From: Pseudomonas sp. TH15 | GTDB lineage: Bacteria > Pseudomonadota > Gammaproteobacteria > Pseudomonadales > Pseudomonadaceae | Direction of reading: 5' to 3' | Assembly (NCBI RefSeq): GCF_016651105.1 | Contig: NZ_JAEKEL010000001.1 | Coordinates: 3,152,001 to 3,216,000, forward strand | Length of the DNA: 64,000 bases | In this document: positions 45,199 to 55,500 of the stretch, piece by piece | Layout of the letters: each line of letters begins with the position of its first letter | Numbering within the stretch: the stretch's first letter is position 1 | The notes under the pieces: generated by a model | The model's database searches: none | Told to the model about the DNA's origin: nothing | Seen by the model: only the letters and a program-made list of their open reading frames with translations | Made by a program: the position numbers and the translations under genes

Positions 45199-46536
45199 AT
45201 GACACAGGCAATTGCATCGCCCATCGTTCACGACCTGATCGGCATTGGTTTCGGCCCGTCGAACCTGGCGCTGGCCATCGCTCTGCAAGAGCGCTCGGCG
45301 AATCAGGGTGAGCTGGATGTACTGTTTCTCGACAAGCAGGCCGACTACCGCTGGCACGGCAACACCCTGGTGACCCAGAGCGAGTTGCAGATTTCCTTCC
45401 TCAAGGACCTGGTGACCCTGCGCAACCCGACCAGCCCGTACTCGTTCGTCAATTACCTCAAGCATCACGGCCGCCTGGTGGACTTCATCAACCTTGGCAC
45501 GTTCTATCCGTGCCGCATGGAGTACAACGACTACCTGCGCTGGGTCGCCGGGCAGTTCACCGAACAGAGCCGTTACGGCGAAGAAGTGCTGACCATCGAG
45601 CCGGTGCTGCACCAGCAGCAGATCGAGGCGTTGCGGGTGATTTCCCGTGATACACAGGGTCATCAGCACGTCCGCACCACTCGCTCGGTGGTCGTCAGCG
45701 CCGGCGGTACACCGCGTATTCCTGAAGCGTTCAAAGCGCTGAAGGACGACAGCCGAGTCTTCCACCATTCCCAATACCTGGCGCAAATGGCCCAGCAGCC
45801 GTGCGTGAACAATCAACCGATGAGCATCGCGATCATCGGCGGCGGGCAGAGCGCGGCGGAAGCCTTTATCGATTTGAACGACAGCTTCCCGTCGGTGCAA
45901 GTGGACATGATCCTGCGCGGCTCGGCCCTGAAACCGGCGGATGACAGCCCGTTCGTCAACGAAGTGTTTTCGCCGGAGTTCACCGACCTGGTGTTCCAGC
46001 AAGCGAGCAGCGAGCGCGAGCGTCTGGTCAACGAGTACCACAACACCAATTACTCGGTGGTGGACATCGACCTGATCGAACGCATCTACGGCATCTTCTA
46101 TCGCCAGAAGGTTTCGGGGGTTGCCCGTCATGCGTTCCGCACCCTGACCACCATCGAAAAAGCCGCCGCCACCGAGCACGGTATCGAACTGATCGTGCGC
46201 AACAACGCCACCGGTGAAGTCACGGTTCGTCATTACGACGCCGTGGTACTCGCCACCGGTTACGAGCGTCAGATGCACCGCAAACTGCTGGCGCCGCTGG
46301 AACAGTACCTCGGTGATTTCGAAGTCGATCGCAACTACAAACTGATCACCGACGAGCGCTGCAAGGCTGGCATCTACATGCAGGGCTTCTGCCAGGCCAG
46401 CCACGGCTTGAGCGACACCTTGCTGTCGATCCTGCCGATTCGGGCTGATGAGATTGCCGGCTCCCTGTATGACCATGGCAAAAACCGTGGGCACAGCCGT
46501 TCGGTGATGGACTTGTTGCTGGCCACTGCCAGTTAA
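45199..46536 (+). CDS. pvdA: L-ornithine N5-monooxygenase
   Basis: 445 residues, the PvdA length. FAD- and NADPH-dependent enzyme that hydroxylates ornithine to give the hydroxamate iron ligand of pyoverdine. FAD motif GIGFGPSNLALAIAL near residue 15; substrate region QISFLKDLVTLRNPTSPYSF; NADPH motif IAIIGGGQSAAEAFIDL near residue 212; ATGYE near residue 353. Its presence means at least one hydroxyornithine in the peptide, agreeing with the two acidic-pocket modules of the second synthetase if these take ornithine derivatives. Preceded by a PvdS box and CCAGAGGACA. Confidence 0.96.
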   Translation: MTQAIASPIVHDLIGIGFGPSNLALAIALQERSANQGELDVLFLDKQADYRWHGNTLVTQSELQISFLKDLVTLRNPTSPYSFVNYLKHHGRLVDFINLGTFYPCRMEYNDYLRWVAGQFTEQSRYGEEVLTIEPVLHQQQIEALRVISRDTQGHQHVRTTRSVVVSAGGTPRIPEAFKALKDDSRVFHHSQYLAQMAQQPCVNNQPMSIAIIGGGQSAAEAFIDLNDSFPSVQVDMILRGSALKPADDSPFVNEVFSPEFTDLVFQQASSERERLVNEYHNTNYSVVDIDLIERIYGIFYRQKVSGVARHAFRTLTTIEKAAATEHGIELIVRNNATGEVTVRHYDAVVLATGYERQMHRKLLAPLEQYLGDFEVDRNYKLITDERCKAGIYMQGFCQASHGLSDTLLSILPIRADEIAGSLYDHGKNRGHSRSVMDLLLATAS

Positions 46537-46559
46537 GATTTGTGGCGGCTGTCAGGCCG

Positions 46560-46635
46560 CCTTCGCGAGCAAGCCCGCTCCCACAATGGACCTGTGTTCG
46601 CAGGACAAATGTGGGAGCGGGCTTGCTCGCGAAGG
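46560..46635. repeat. REPIN after pvdA
   Basis: Perfect 26-base inverted repeat (46560-46585 and 46610-46635; core tgtgggagcgggcttgctcg) with a 24-base spacer. Confidence 0.85.
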
Positions 46636-47036
46636 GGCCAAAAAGAACACCGCAAATCTTCAATCCTGAACCCTTCCTGAAGAACCCCGAGATTCCCCCG
46701 GCACACGCCCCAGCGTCGTTTACTCTCCTTACATCGGCGCGTAAGCTTCGCGCGATTTCTTCAATAGCGGAGACCCACAGTGGGTACTTGTTCGAGTGAC
46801 AGTAGTCGGCCGGTTTCAGTAACCGGCATTTTCTCGGCAAGATAACGCGCAGTCTTTTTGTGCCGTTTTCTTGCTGAAAAGCGAGTAGCGGCATTCTCTA
46901 TCGCGGCCAGTGCTGGGCCGTCCTGATGTCCTCTCATCGACACTGAATCGTGTGATGTTCGACGTGCCCGTCGTCATCGCGGCGACTCGACACGCCTGCT
47001 CGACGGTTTCCTGGCCGACCCTGGGGGGCAACTGCC
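46636..47036 (+). promoter_or_regulatory. Long structured region upstream of mgtA
   Basis: 400 bases without a convincing gene. It holds a perfect palindrome acccacagtgggt (about 46772-46784), a seven-pair hairpin GCCGGTT-TCAGT-AACCGGC (46810-46828) followed by ATTTTCT, which resembles an intrinsic terminator, and a six-codon ATG frame (46926-46946). Such features would suit a magnesium-responsive leader, but no known riboswitch class is recognised. Confidence 0.35.
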
Positions 47037-49742
47037 ATGAACCTGACCTTGCTCAAGGAATTCTTCGCCGGATTCCTGCGCACCCGCCACATCGCCCGGC
47101 ACTTTCGTCGCCTGGCCTTGCTGGAAAGCTTCACCGACACCACGGTCAGCCGTGAAGTACCGCCCACCCTGGCGCAAACCCTGGTGTCTGCCGCCAACAG
47201 TGACACCGGTCCATTGCTGGACAAACTCGGCAGCCACACCGATGGTTTGAGCGAGCTCGAAGCCGAGGCCCTGCGCGAGCAATACGGCCTTAACGAGGTC
47301 GAGCACGAGCAGCCGCTGCCGTGGTGGGTTCACTTGTGGCACTGCTACAAAAACCCGTTCAACCTGTTGCTGACCTTGTTGGCGTTTATCTCCTGGCTGA
47401 CCGAGGACGTGAAAGCCGCCGTGGTGATTTTCTCCATGGTGGTGCTCTCGACCTTGCTGCGGTTCTGGCAGGAAGCCAAGTCCAACCAGGCCGCTGACGC
47501 GCTAAAGGCGATGGTGAGCAACACCGCGACGGTCATGCGCCAGGGTGCGCAGCGCATCGAACTGCCAATCAAGCAACTGGTGCCTGGCGACCTGATCGTG
47601 CTCTCGGCCGGCGACATGATTCCGGCCGATTGCCGGGTACTCAGCGCCAAGGACCTGTTCGTCAGCCAGGCTGCCATGACCGGCGAATCGATGCCGGTGG
47701 AAAAATTCCCCCGTCAGCAAGACAGCGACACCAGTAACCCGCTGGACCTGGACAACATCCTGTTCATGGGCACCAATGTGGTCTCGGGTGCGGCCATCGC
47801 GGTGATCCTGACCACCGGCAACAGCACCTATTTCGGTGCCTTGGCGCAGCGGGTCAGCGCCACTGACCGCACGCCGACCTCGTTTCAAACCGGGGTCAAC
47901 AAGGTCAGTTGGCTGCTGATTCGCTTCATGTTCGTGATGGCGCCGCTGGTGCTGTTTATCAACGGTTTCACCAAGGGTGACTGGATGCAGGCGCTGCTGT
48001 TCGCGCTGTCCATCGCCGTGGGCCTGACCCCTGAAATGCTGCCGATGATTGTCACCTCGACCCTGGCCAAGGGTGCGGTGTTCCTCTCGCGCAAGAAAGT
48101 CATCGTCAAGCGCCTGGATGCGATCCAGAACTTCGGCGCGATGGACGTGCTGTGCACCGACAAGACCGGCACCCTGACCCAGGACAAAATCTTCCTCGCC
48201 CGGCATGTGGACGTCTGGGGCGAAGAGTCCGATGACGTGCTGGAAATGGCCTACCTCAACAGCTACTACCAGACCGGCCTGAAAAACCTGCTGGACGTTG
48301 CGGTGCTGCAACACGTCGAGGTTCACCGTGAACTGGAAGTGGCCACCGCGTTCGCCAAGGTCGATGAAGTGCCGTTCGACTTCAACCGCCGACGCATGTC
48401 GGTGGTGGTCGCCGAGCATGATCAACAGCATCACTTGCTGGTGTGCAAAGGCGCCGTGGAGGAAATCCTCGCGGTGTGCACCCGGGTTCGTCATGGTGAA
48501 AACGACGAACCGCTGACTGAAGAACTGCTGACGCGGATTCGCGAAGTGACCGCCTCCTTCAACGAGGAAGGTCTGCGCGTGGTGGCCGTGGCGGCGCGGC
48601 ACACGCCCAAGGAACAGTCGGTTTACAGCCTCGCCGACGAGCAGCAAATGACCCTGATCGGCTACGTCGCATTCCTCGATCCGCCCAAGGAAAGCACCGC
48701 GCCGGCCCTGCGCGCATTGGCCGAACACGGCATTGCGGTAAAAGTGCTGACCGGCGACAACGAGCTGGTGACCGCCAAGATCTGCCGCGAAGTCGGCCTG
48801 GAGCAGCAAGGCCTGTTGATGGGCAGCGACGTCGAGCGCATGAGCGACGCCGAACTGGCGCTGGCCGTGGAGACCACCAACGTCTTTGCCAAACTGACGC
48901 CGTCACACAAGGAACGCATCGTCCGCTTGCTCAAAGGCAACGGCCACGTGGTCGGTTTCATGGGCGACGGCATCAACGACGCCCCGGCGCTGCGGGCGGC
49001 CGACATTGGTATTTCGGTGGACAGCGCGGTGGACATTGCCAAGGAGGCGGCCGACATCATCCTGCTGGAAAAGAGCCTGATGGTGCTGGAGGAGGGTGTG
49101 CTGGAAGGACGCAGGACCTTCGCCAACATGCTCAAGTACATCAAAATGACCGCCAGTTCGAACTTCGGCAACGTGTTCTCGGTGCTGGTGGCCAGTGCGT
49201 TTATCCCGTTCCTGCCGATGCTGCCGATGCACCTGCTGGTGCAGAACCTGCTCTATGACATTTCGCAGATCGCCATCCCGTTCGATAACGTCGATGCCGA
49301 GATGCTGAAAAAGCCCCAGCGCTGGCAGCCGGCCGACGTCGGGCGCTTCATGCTGTTCTTCGGCCCGATCAGTTCGATCTTCGACATCACCACGTTTGCT
49401 TTGATGTGGTACGTGTTCGACGCCAATACCCCGGACCACCAGACGCTGTTCCAGTCCGGCTGGTTCGTGGTGGGGTTGCTGACCCAGACGCTGATCGTGC
49501 ACATGATCCGTACGCCGAAGATCCCGTTCCTGCAAAGCCGTGCGGCTACGCCGTTGATGGTCATGACCGGGATCATCATGGCGGTCGGGATCTTCCTGCC
49601 GATGGGGCCGCTGGCACACTACTTCAAACTGCAGGCACTGCCGTCGCTGTACTTCGTGTTCCTGCCGGTGATTTTGCTGGCGTACATGGGCCTGACCCAG
49701 GCGGTGAAGGGCTTCTATATCCGCCGGTTTGGCTGGCAATAA
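47037..49742 (+). CDS. mgtA: Magnesium-importing P-type ATPase
   Basis: 901 residues, inner-membrane P3B-type ATPase that brings Mg2+ into the cell. Phosphorylation loop CTDKTGTLTQD, TGES-type actuator motif AAMTGESMPVEKFP, hinge GDGINDAP, and membrane segments including VGLTPEMLPMIVTSTLAKGA, a characteristic MgtA/MgtB stretch. Length and the N-terminal region before the first helices (1-95) fit the family. The ribosome site GGGGGG lies eight bases before the ATG. mgtC follows in the same direction, separated by a REPIN. Confidence 0.96.
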   Translation: MNLTLLKEFFAGFLRTRHIARHFRRLALLESFTDTTVSREVPPTLAQTLVSAANSDTGPLLDKLGSHTDGLSELEAEALREQYGLNEVEHEQPLPWWVHLWHCYKNPFNLLLTLLAFISWLTEDVKAAVVIFSMVVLSTLLRFWQEAKSNQAADALKAMVSNTATVMRQGAQRIELPIKQLVPGDLIVLSAGDMIPADCRVLSAKDLFVSQAAMTGESMPVEKFPRQQDSDTSNPLDLDNILFMGTNVVSGAAIAVILTTGNSTYFGALAQRVSATDRTPTSFQTGVNKVSWLLIRFMFVMAPLVLFINGFTKGDWMQALLFALSIAVGLTPEMLPMIVTSTLAKGAVFLSRKKVIVKRLDAIQNFGAMDVLCTDKTGTLTQDKIFLARHVDVWGEESDDVLEMAYLNSYYQTGLKNLLDVAVLQHVEVHRELEVATAFAKVDEVPFDFNRRRMSVVVAEHDQQHHLLVCKGAVEEILAVCTRVRHGENDEPLTEELLTRIREVTASFNEEGLRVVAVAARHTPKEQSVYSLADEQQMTLIGYVAFLDPPKESTAPALRALAEHGIAVKVLTGDNELVTAKICREVGLEQQGLLMGSDVERMSDAELALAVETTNVFAKLTPSHKERIVRLLKGNGHVVGFMGDGINDAPALRAADIGISVDSAVDIAKEAADIILLEKSLMVLEEGVLEGRRTFANMLKYIKMTASSNFGNVFSVLVASAFIPFLPMLPMHLLVQNLLYDISQIAIPFDNVDAEMLKKPQRWQPADVGRFMLFFGPISSIFDITTFALMWYVFDANTPDHQTLFQSGWFVVGLLTQTLIVHMIRTPKIPFLQSRAATPLMVMTGIIMAVGIFLPMGPLAHYFKLQALPSLYFVFLPVILLAYMGLTQAVKGFYIRRFGWQ

Positions 49743-49754
49743 CAGCAGGATTGC

Positions 49755-49849
49755 TCCCCTGTAGGAGCTGCCGAAGGCTGCGATCTTTTGACTTTGCTTT
49801 TTAAGGTCAAGATCAAAAGATCGCGGCCTTCGGCAGCTCCTACAGGGGA
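49755..49849. repeat. REPIN between mgtA and mgtC
   Basis: Near-perfect inverted repeat with arms of about 37 bases (cctgtaggagctgccgaagg at one end and its complement at the other). A hairpin here may limit transcription from mgtA into mgtC. Confidence 0.85.
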
Positions 49850-49874
49850 TTTGTGTGTATTCAGGGAGATGACG

Positions 49875-50591
49875 ATGCAAGCCATCAACAACCTCAATCT
49901 CGATTCGCTGCTCGACACCCTCGTCAGCCTCAGCGCCGCGTTCATCCTCGGCGGTCTGATCGGCTTTGAGCGTCAGTACCGGCAACGCACCGCCGGCCTG
50001 CGCACCAACGTGCTGGTCGCGGTCGGTGCGGCGATTTTCGTCGACATGGCCAACCGTCTCGCCGGCGCTGAAGGCGCGGTGCGTGTGGTCGCTTACGTGG
50101 TCTCCGGTATCGGGTTTCTCGGTGCTGGGGTGATCATGCGCGAAGAAGGCAACGTGCGTGGCCTCAACACCGCCGCGACCCTCTGGACTTCTGCCGCAGT
50201 CGGCGCCTGCGCGGGTGCCGATCTGCTCGCCGAAGCCGTGCTCGGCACGCTGTTCATCCTCGCCGCCAACACTTTGTTGCGGCCCATCGTCAACAACATC
50301 AACCGTCAGCCACTGGACGTGGTCTCGGCGGAAGTTACCAACATCGTTTATGTCATCGCCCGGCGCTCGCAGCAGAAAGCCGTGTTCGCCTTGCTCGAAG
50401 CCGAGCTTGAACGCAGCAACTACCCGGCCAGCGATGTTGACGTGCATGCCTTCGGTGCCGATGAAATCGAAATCGAAGCCACCTTGGCGACCACCTCGGT
50501 CGATGGCGATGAGCTGGATGCACTGGTCGCACGAATCTCCACCTCGGCGCTGGTGGTGCAGGCGTTCTGGAGTCCGAGTACTACCGAATAA
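49875..50591 (+). CDS. mgtC: MgtC-family membrane protein
   Basis: 238 residues from the chosen start. MgtC proteins control magnesium homeostasis and, in pathogens, the F1Fo ATPase. Family motifs: LGGLIGFERQYRQRTAGLRTN, VSGIGFLGAGVIMREEG, NTAATLWTSAAVGACAG, in four to five membrane helices (residues 1-140). A soluble ACT-like C-terminal domain follows. The ATG at 49875 is chosen because AGGGAG lies six bases upstream; the longer frame from 49788 reads through the REPIN. Confidence 0.92.
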   Translation: MQAINNLNLDSLLDTLVSLSAAFILGGLIGFERQYRQRTAGLRTNVLVAVGAAIFVDMANRLAGAEGAVRVVAYVVSGIGFLGAGVIMREEGNVRGLNTAATLWTSAAVGACAGADLLAEAVLGTLFILAANTLLRPIVNNINRQPLDVVSAEVTNIVYVIARRSQQKAVFALLEAELERSNYPASDVDVHAFGADEIEIEATLATTSVDGDELDALVARISTSALVVQAFWSPSTTE

Positions 50592-50650
50592 GCGCAATCC
50601 CAAGCCAATGGCACTGAACAACCGTTCGGTGTGCCACGCCTCTGATAAAT

Positions 50651-50688
50651 AAAAAAGCCACGTCGGTTGATCCTGCGTGGCTTTTTCT
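50651..50688 (+). terminator. Rho-independent terminator of mgtC
   Basis: Stem AAGCCACG / CGTGGCTT with A-run before and TTTTT after, 60 bases past the mgtC stop. Confidence 0.88.
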
Positions 50689-50810
50689 TGTGATGTTTAA
50701 AGATTGATCTCGCCATTTTTCAGACTTGTCCTACATGACTCGCGGGCTTTTTTGCCTAGTGTGTGGTTTCGCACTGTGATCAGTAATTTTTCTCTAAACC
50801 GTCGAAACCT

Positions 50811-51251
50811 ATGTCCTACAAATGCTGGCGAATATTGATCGTCGAAGAGCAGCCTTTGCTGCAAACCCGAATCGGCAAAACCCTCAACGAGCTGGGTTGC
50901 CGTGCGCTTACGGGCGTCTGTTCGTTTCGCGAACTTCTGAGCCTGATCCATTACTCGTACGAGCCCTTCGAGCAGTTTGATCTGCTGCTCATCAATGGCG
51001 AACTGCTGGCCTCTGCGGGAGTTGATCCGGTGCGGTTCTTTCAGAGCAATTCAAAAATTCGCCACGGCGTGATTTACGACACACGGCGTGGCCAGCCGCG
51101 GGCCGAGATGATTTATGCCAATCATCGGCGCCAGTTGAGCCTGGTTCACACGCCAGATCGCCAGACGCTCGGGCCTTTGCTGGATCAGCTCAATATTCAG
51201 GAGGTTGCCTCTAAATGTGCGGGCATTTTCCGAAACGCTGAATGCGGATGA
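50811..51251 (+). CDS. Receiver-like protein lacking the phospho-acceptor Asp (copy 1)
   Basis: 146 residues. The first strand RILIVEEQPLLQTRIGKTL has the shape of a response-regulator receiver, with EE at 12-13 where the acidic pair is expected. The third strand FDLLLINGEL has Asn62 in place of the phosphorylated Asp. No output domain follows. It is a paralogue of the next gene (shared YxYEPFxxFDLLLIN and the pattern RHxxIYD). It probably works by protein contact rather than phosphorylation, perhaps on the kinase encoded downstream; that is inference. The ribosome site is weak. Confidence 0.75.
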   Translation: MSYKCWRILIVEEQPLLQTRIGKTLNELGCRALTGVCSFRELLSLIHYSYEPFEQFDLLLINGELLASAGVDPVRFFQSNSKIRHGVIYDTRRGQPRAEMIYANHRRQLSLVHTPDRQTLGPLLDQLNIQEVASKCAGIFRNAECG

Positions 51252-51339
51252 ATGACCCAATAATTCAGAAACTTCCTACATAAAGCAGCGTGGCTGTTGC
51301 GTAGCCTTTCGGCCTCTTGAAACGGCCAGGAGATCGACC

Positions 51340-51780
51340 ATGATCAATAAAACCCTGCGTGTCCTGATCGCTGACGCGCAGCATTTCAACCGGATGAAAA
51401 TCGAACGTTCATTCAATGCCCTTGAGTACTACCGGATTGCGCCCGTGCAAAGCCTCCTCGAGTTATTGACGCTGGTGGAGTACGGCTGTGAACCGTTCGA
51501 CGTAGTGGTCATCAACGCTGAACTGGCCGCGGGCTCGCTGGAGCTGCCGGCGTTCTTCCTCGATAACCCGCAGGTGCGTCATGCCCTGATCTACAACGAT
51601 CCTTCGGCACCGTTGCAGGCTGATCCGGGGTTTGCCCAGGAGAACCTGCAAATCACCCATGCCGCGTTGCCCGATGTACAGACGATCAAATCCCTGATGG
51701 CGCAGATCGATGTCTGCACCGAGCCAGCACAGTTGGCCTGGAGGCCAGAATCAGCAGCGCCACGGCGAGCCTCTGCATAA
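51340..51780 (+). CDS. Receiver-like protein lacking the phospho-acceptor Asp (copy 2)
   Basis: 146 residues, same length as copy 1. RVLIADAQHFNRMKIERSF keeps one Asp of the acidic pair; FDVVVINAEL has Asn59 at the phospho-acceptor position. The C-terminal third has no recognisable effector domain. A good AGGAGA site precedes the ATG. The pair lies just upstream of a BvgA/EvgA-type regulator and its kinase, in the same direction. Confidence 0.75.
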   Translation: MINKTLRVLIADAQHFNRMKIERSFNALEYYRIAPVQSLLELLTLVEYGCEPFDVVVINAELAAGSLELPAFFLDNPQVRHALIYNDPSAPLQADPGFAQENLQITHAALPDVQTIKSLMAQIDVCTEPAQLAWRPESAAPRRASA

Positions 51781-51797
51781 GTTCGTAACGCTGACAA

Positions 51798-51813
51798 CTG
51801 TCAGATCTGACAG
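51798..51813. promoter_or_regulatory. Perfect 16-base palindrome before the response regulator
   Basis: CTGTCAGATCTGACAG lies 91 bases upstream of the regulator start. It could be the operator of the two-component system. Its outer bases also fit the LexA form CTGT-N8-ACAG, so the protein that binds is open. Confidence 0.45.
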
Positions 51814-51903
51814 GTAGATTCGTGTCGACGTCCGTGCAACAGTCACTGTGTCGGTGACGAGTGGACAGAGCGCCATCGTCACGTCTTCGTACAGGGAGTG
51901 TTC

Positions 51904-52530
51904 ATGAAGTCAGCGCTGATCGTCGACGATCATCCGGTGGTGCGCGCCGCCGTCAGACTCGTGCTGGAAGCGGAGCGCTTCAGTGAGATCTACGAGGCAT
52001 CCAGCGGTAGAGAAGTCTTGCAATTGCTCCGCGAGCACCAACCGCAACTGGTAGTGCTTGATCTGAAGCTTTTCTCTCTCGACGGGCTCGATGTTATTGA
52101 ACGGATCAAAGCCAACGATTTTGTTTGCCCGATACTGGTCTTTACCTCATGCGAAGCAGTGTTCTACCAAGAGCGTTGTTTGCGCGCCGGTGCCATGGCG
52201 TTTGTGCAAAAAACCAATGATTTGCAGCAATTGCACCAGGCAATTCAGGCGTTGATGTCTGGTTACACCTACTTCACCGCACTGCCCAATAATTCAAATT
52301 TATTGAGCGGGTTGCTGGCCACGGAAAAGCAACTGATCGACCTGCTCTCCAATCAAGAGTTGAAGATCCTTGTGCAACTGGCATCCGGTAAATCCAACAA
52401 ATCCATCGCCGAAGAGATGCACCTCAGTCACAAAACCGTCAGTACGTACAAATCCCGCCTGATGATCAAACTTGGCGTCAGTTCCGCCGTTCACTTGCGT
52501 GATTTTGTCGTCCGCAATCACTTGATCTGA
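51904..52530 (+). CDS. LuxR/FixJ-type response regulator (BvgA/EvgA-like)
   Basis: 208 residues. N-terminal receiver with acidic pair in LIVDDHP (residues 8-9) and phospho-acceptor Asp53 in VVLDLKL; Thr/Ser and Lys switch residues are in FTS and FVQKTND. C-terminal LuxR-type helix-turn-helix: [39 protein letters not shown]. The ATG at 51904 is chosen over GTG 51898 for AGGGAG spacing. The kinase gene begins ten bases after its stop, so the two form a phosphorelay pair. Confidence 0.92.
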   Translation: MKSALIVDDHPVVRAAVRLVLEAERFSEIYEASSGREVLQLLREHQPQLVVLDLKLFSLDGLDVIERIKANDFVCPILVFTSCEAVFYQERCLRAGAMAFVQKTNDLQQLHQAIQALMSGYTYFTALPNNSNLLSGLLATEKQLIDLLSNQELKILVQLASGKSNKSIAEEMHLSHKTVSTYKSRLMIKLGVSSAVHLRDFVVRNHLI

Positions 52531-52540
52531 GAGGCCGGGC

Positions 52541-55500
52541 ATGGGGTTTTGGCGCTGGGCTCTCATCCTGTTGGCGACTTGCGGACTGACGGCGACCGCA
52601 GGTGAAACACCGAAAATCCTGGAAATTCTGACCCGCACGCCTCTGGAAAATGTCCAGCTGCGGCTCGACGGCGCGGATCGTTACTGGTTGCGCATGCATC
52701 CGGTACTGCGCATGGGCGTTTCCGGGACGGATTACCCGCCATTTGAACTGACGCGCAATCAGCATCAACTCGAAGGGCTCAGCGCCGACTATGCCGATCT
52801 GCTCGCGCAACTGCTCGGTGTCCGGGTCGAGGTGTTGCGCTACAGCGACCGTGCGGCGGCCATTGCCGCACTCAAGCGCGGCGGACTTGATGTACTCGCC
52901 ACCTCGAACAATTTCGAGCTCGCAGACCCGGAGTTGATGCTGTCGCGTGCCTACGCCGAGGATCAACCGATGCTGGTGACGCGTGTGGGTGAAGCCCCTT
53001 TGACCGATCTGGCCGGCAAGCGTCTGGCGATGGCCGAGGACTACTTGCCTTTACGGACGGTGCAGGCTTTTTATCCGCAGACCGTCATTCAACGCTACCC
53101 CTCGGACATGGATGCACTCGGCGCCGTGGCGTTCGGCGGGGTTGATGTCTACTTGGGCAGCCTCATCAGCGCCAGCCATCAGATCAACATCAATTACCGC
53201 AACGATGTGTTATTGGCCGGGCCTTCGGGGCTTGACGCCAATCCGTTCGGATTTGCCTTGCGCCGCGCCGATGTGCGACTGAAACGGATCATCGACAAGG
53301 CACTGGTCAGCATCCCGATGGATCAGCGGCAAATCATCGAGCAACGCTGGAGCGCCGGACGGGCCGACATGGCCGAGCATTCGCGGGTGCAACTCAGTGA
53401 GGGGGAGCAGCGCTGGCTGGATAGCCATCCGCGGGTGCGAGTAGGGGCCAATGAAGATTTCGCTCCATTGTCGTTTTTTGATGCCGACGGCCGGCTCACT
53501 GGGCTTGCGGCGCAATTGCTGAACCTGATCAGCCAGCGCAGCGGGATGACATTCGACATCATTCGCGGAAACTCGCTGAGCCGGCAGATCGAACAGCTCA
53601 CGGCGGGTGAACTGGATGTTTTGCCGGTCATCACGCCCAGCAATGAGCTTGAAAACGAGCTGCATTTTACGCGGGCCTACTTGATCAACCCGTTTGTAAT
53701 CGTCAAGGCGACGACGGCTGGCAGCCCCAGCAATCTCGACGAACTGGCCGGCAAGCGTCTGGCGATCTATCGTGCGCATCCGCTGCGCGCTTATCTCGCC
53801 GAGCATGCGCCGCAGGTCCGGCTGATCGAAGTGAAAAGCCCGGCGATGGGCATGAAAATGGTCGTCAATGGCCAAGCTGAGGCGGCTTTGAGTTCGCTGG
53901 TTGGCGCACGTTATCTGATTGCCCGTCAGTACCGCGAACATTTGCTTATCGCCACTACCGTGGGTGATCAACCGGCCAGAATCGTGTTGGCCACTTCACC
54001 GCAGGCGCCGGAACTGACCTCGATCCTGAACAAGGCCCTGCTGAGCATCTCGCCCCAGGAGATGGACGAATTAGTCGCCCGCTGGAGCAACAACGAGGTA
54101 GTGGATGACAGCTATTGGCTGCGTCATCGCCAGGCCCTGCTTCAAGGCTTTGCCGCCGCCGGTGCCTTGCTGTTACTGGCGCTGGCCTGGATCGGCTGGC
54201 AACGTCGGCAGATTCGCCAACGCCAGTTGTGGTTGCAGCAATTACAGGAGGCCAAGGACGCCGCCGACGATGCCAATCGGGCAAAAACCACGTTTCTGGC
54301 GACCATGAGCCATGAAATCCGCACGCCGATGAACGCCCTGATCGGCATGCTCGAACTCGCGCTCAAACGCTCCGAAGAGGGCGTCACCGACCGTTTTGCC
54401 ATTGAGGTGGCGTCCAGTTCCGCGCAGCAATTACTGGTGTTGATCGGCGATATCCTCGACATCGCCCGCATCGAGTCCGGGCATTTGTCTCTGGCACCGG
54501 AGCGGGCCAATCTGCACGATCAGGTGTTGTCGATATGCCGGGTGTTCGAGGGGCTGGCGCGGCAAAAGCGGCTGCACTGGCACATTGAGCTGGATGCCCG
54601 CAGTGATGTCGATGTACTGATCGATCCGACCCGGTTCAAGCAGGTGCTGTCCAATCTGTTGAGCAATGCGATCAAGTTCACTGAAACCGGAGAGGTAAGC
54701 CTGCAACTGCGGGTGAGCACCACCGAGACCGCGCAACTGGCCGTCAGTGTGGCTATCGAGGACAGCGGCATTGGCATCAGTGCACAAGACCAGCAGCGCT
54801 TGTTCAGCCCGTTTGTGCAGGCCGGCGGCCATTCGCAAGTCGCTCGCAGTGGCTCCGGGCTGGGTCTGGTGATCAGCCGCAGTCTGTGCGAAATGATGGG
54901 CGGCGAGCTGCGGCTGGACAGCAAGCCTGGGCTTGGTACGCGCGTTTTCGTGTCGCTCGAAATGCCGCTGCTGGAGGCAGGTGTCCGCAACGCTGCCCTG
55001 GCACCACAAGTCAGCCTGCCGAGGCGGGCGCTGCGCATTCTGGTGGTGGATGATCAACCGGTGAACCGTTTGCTGTTGGGTTGGCAACTGAGTGAGCTGG
55101 GTCATCGCACGGTCGACACTGAGGACGGTGAACAGGGTCTGGCCTTGTGGCGCGAGCAACCTTTTGATGTGCTGATCACTGACTGCAATATGCCGCGCCG
55201 CAATGGCTATGAGCTGGCGCAGGAGATTCGGCGGATGGAGGCGCAAGCGGGATCTGCACCGTGTCTGATTCTCGGCTTCACTGCCAATGCAATGGTCGAG
55301 GAGAGGGTTCGCTGCCTGGCGGCGGGCATGGACGATTGTCTGTTCAAGCCAATCCGTCTGGAGGATTTGAGTCAGGCGTTGAGCCGCGCCAACCCGGTCG
55401 ATAACGAGGTGGGAGAACTTTGCGTCACAGCCCTGAAGGATCTGGATCTGAGTGCGCTGGAGCAATTGGCCGGTGATGACCGGGCGATGATCGACCAGTT

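Noticed and set aside
47502..48809. 435-codon minus-strand frame opposite mgtA
   Set aside because: Shadow of the P-type ATPase; no coding signal.
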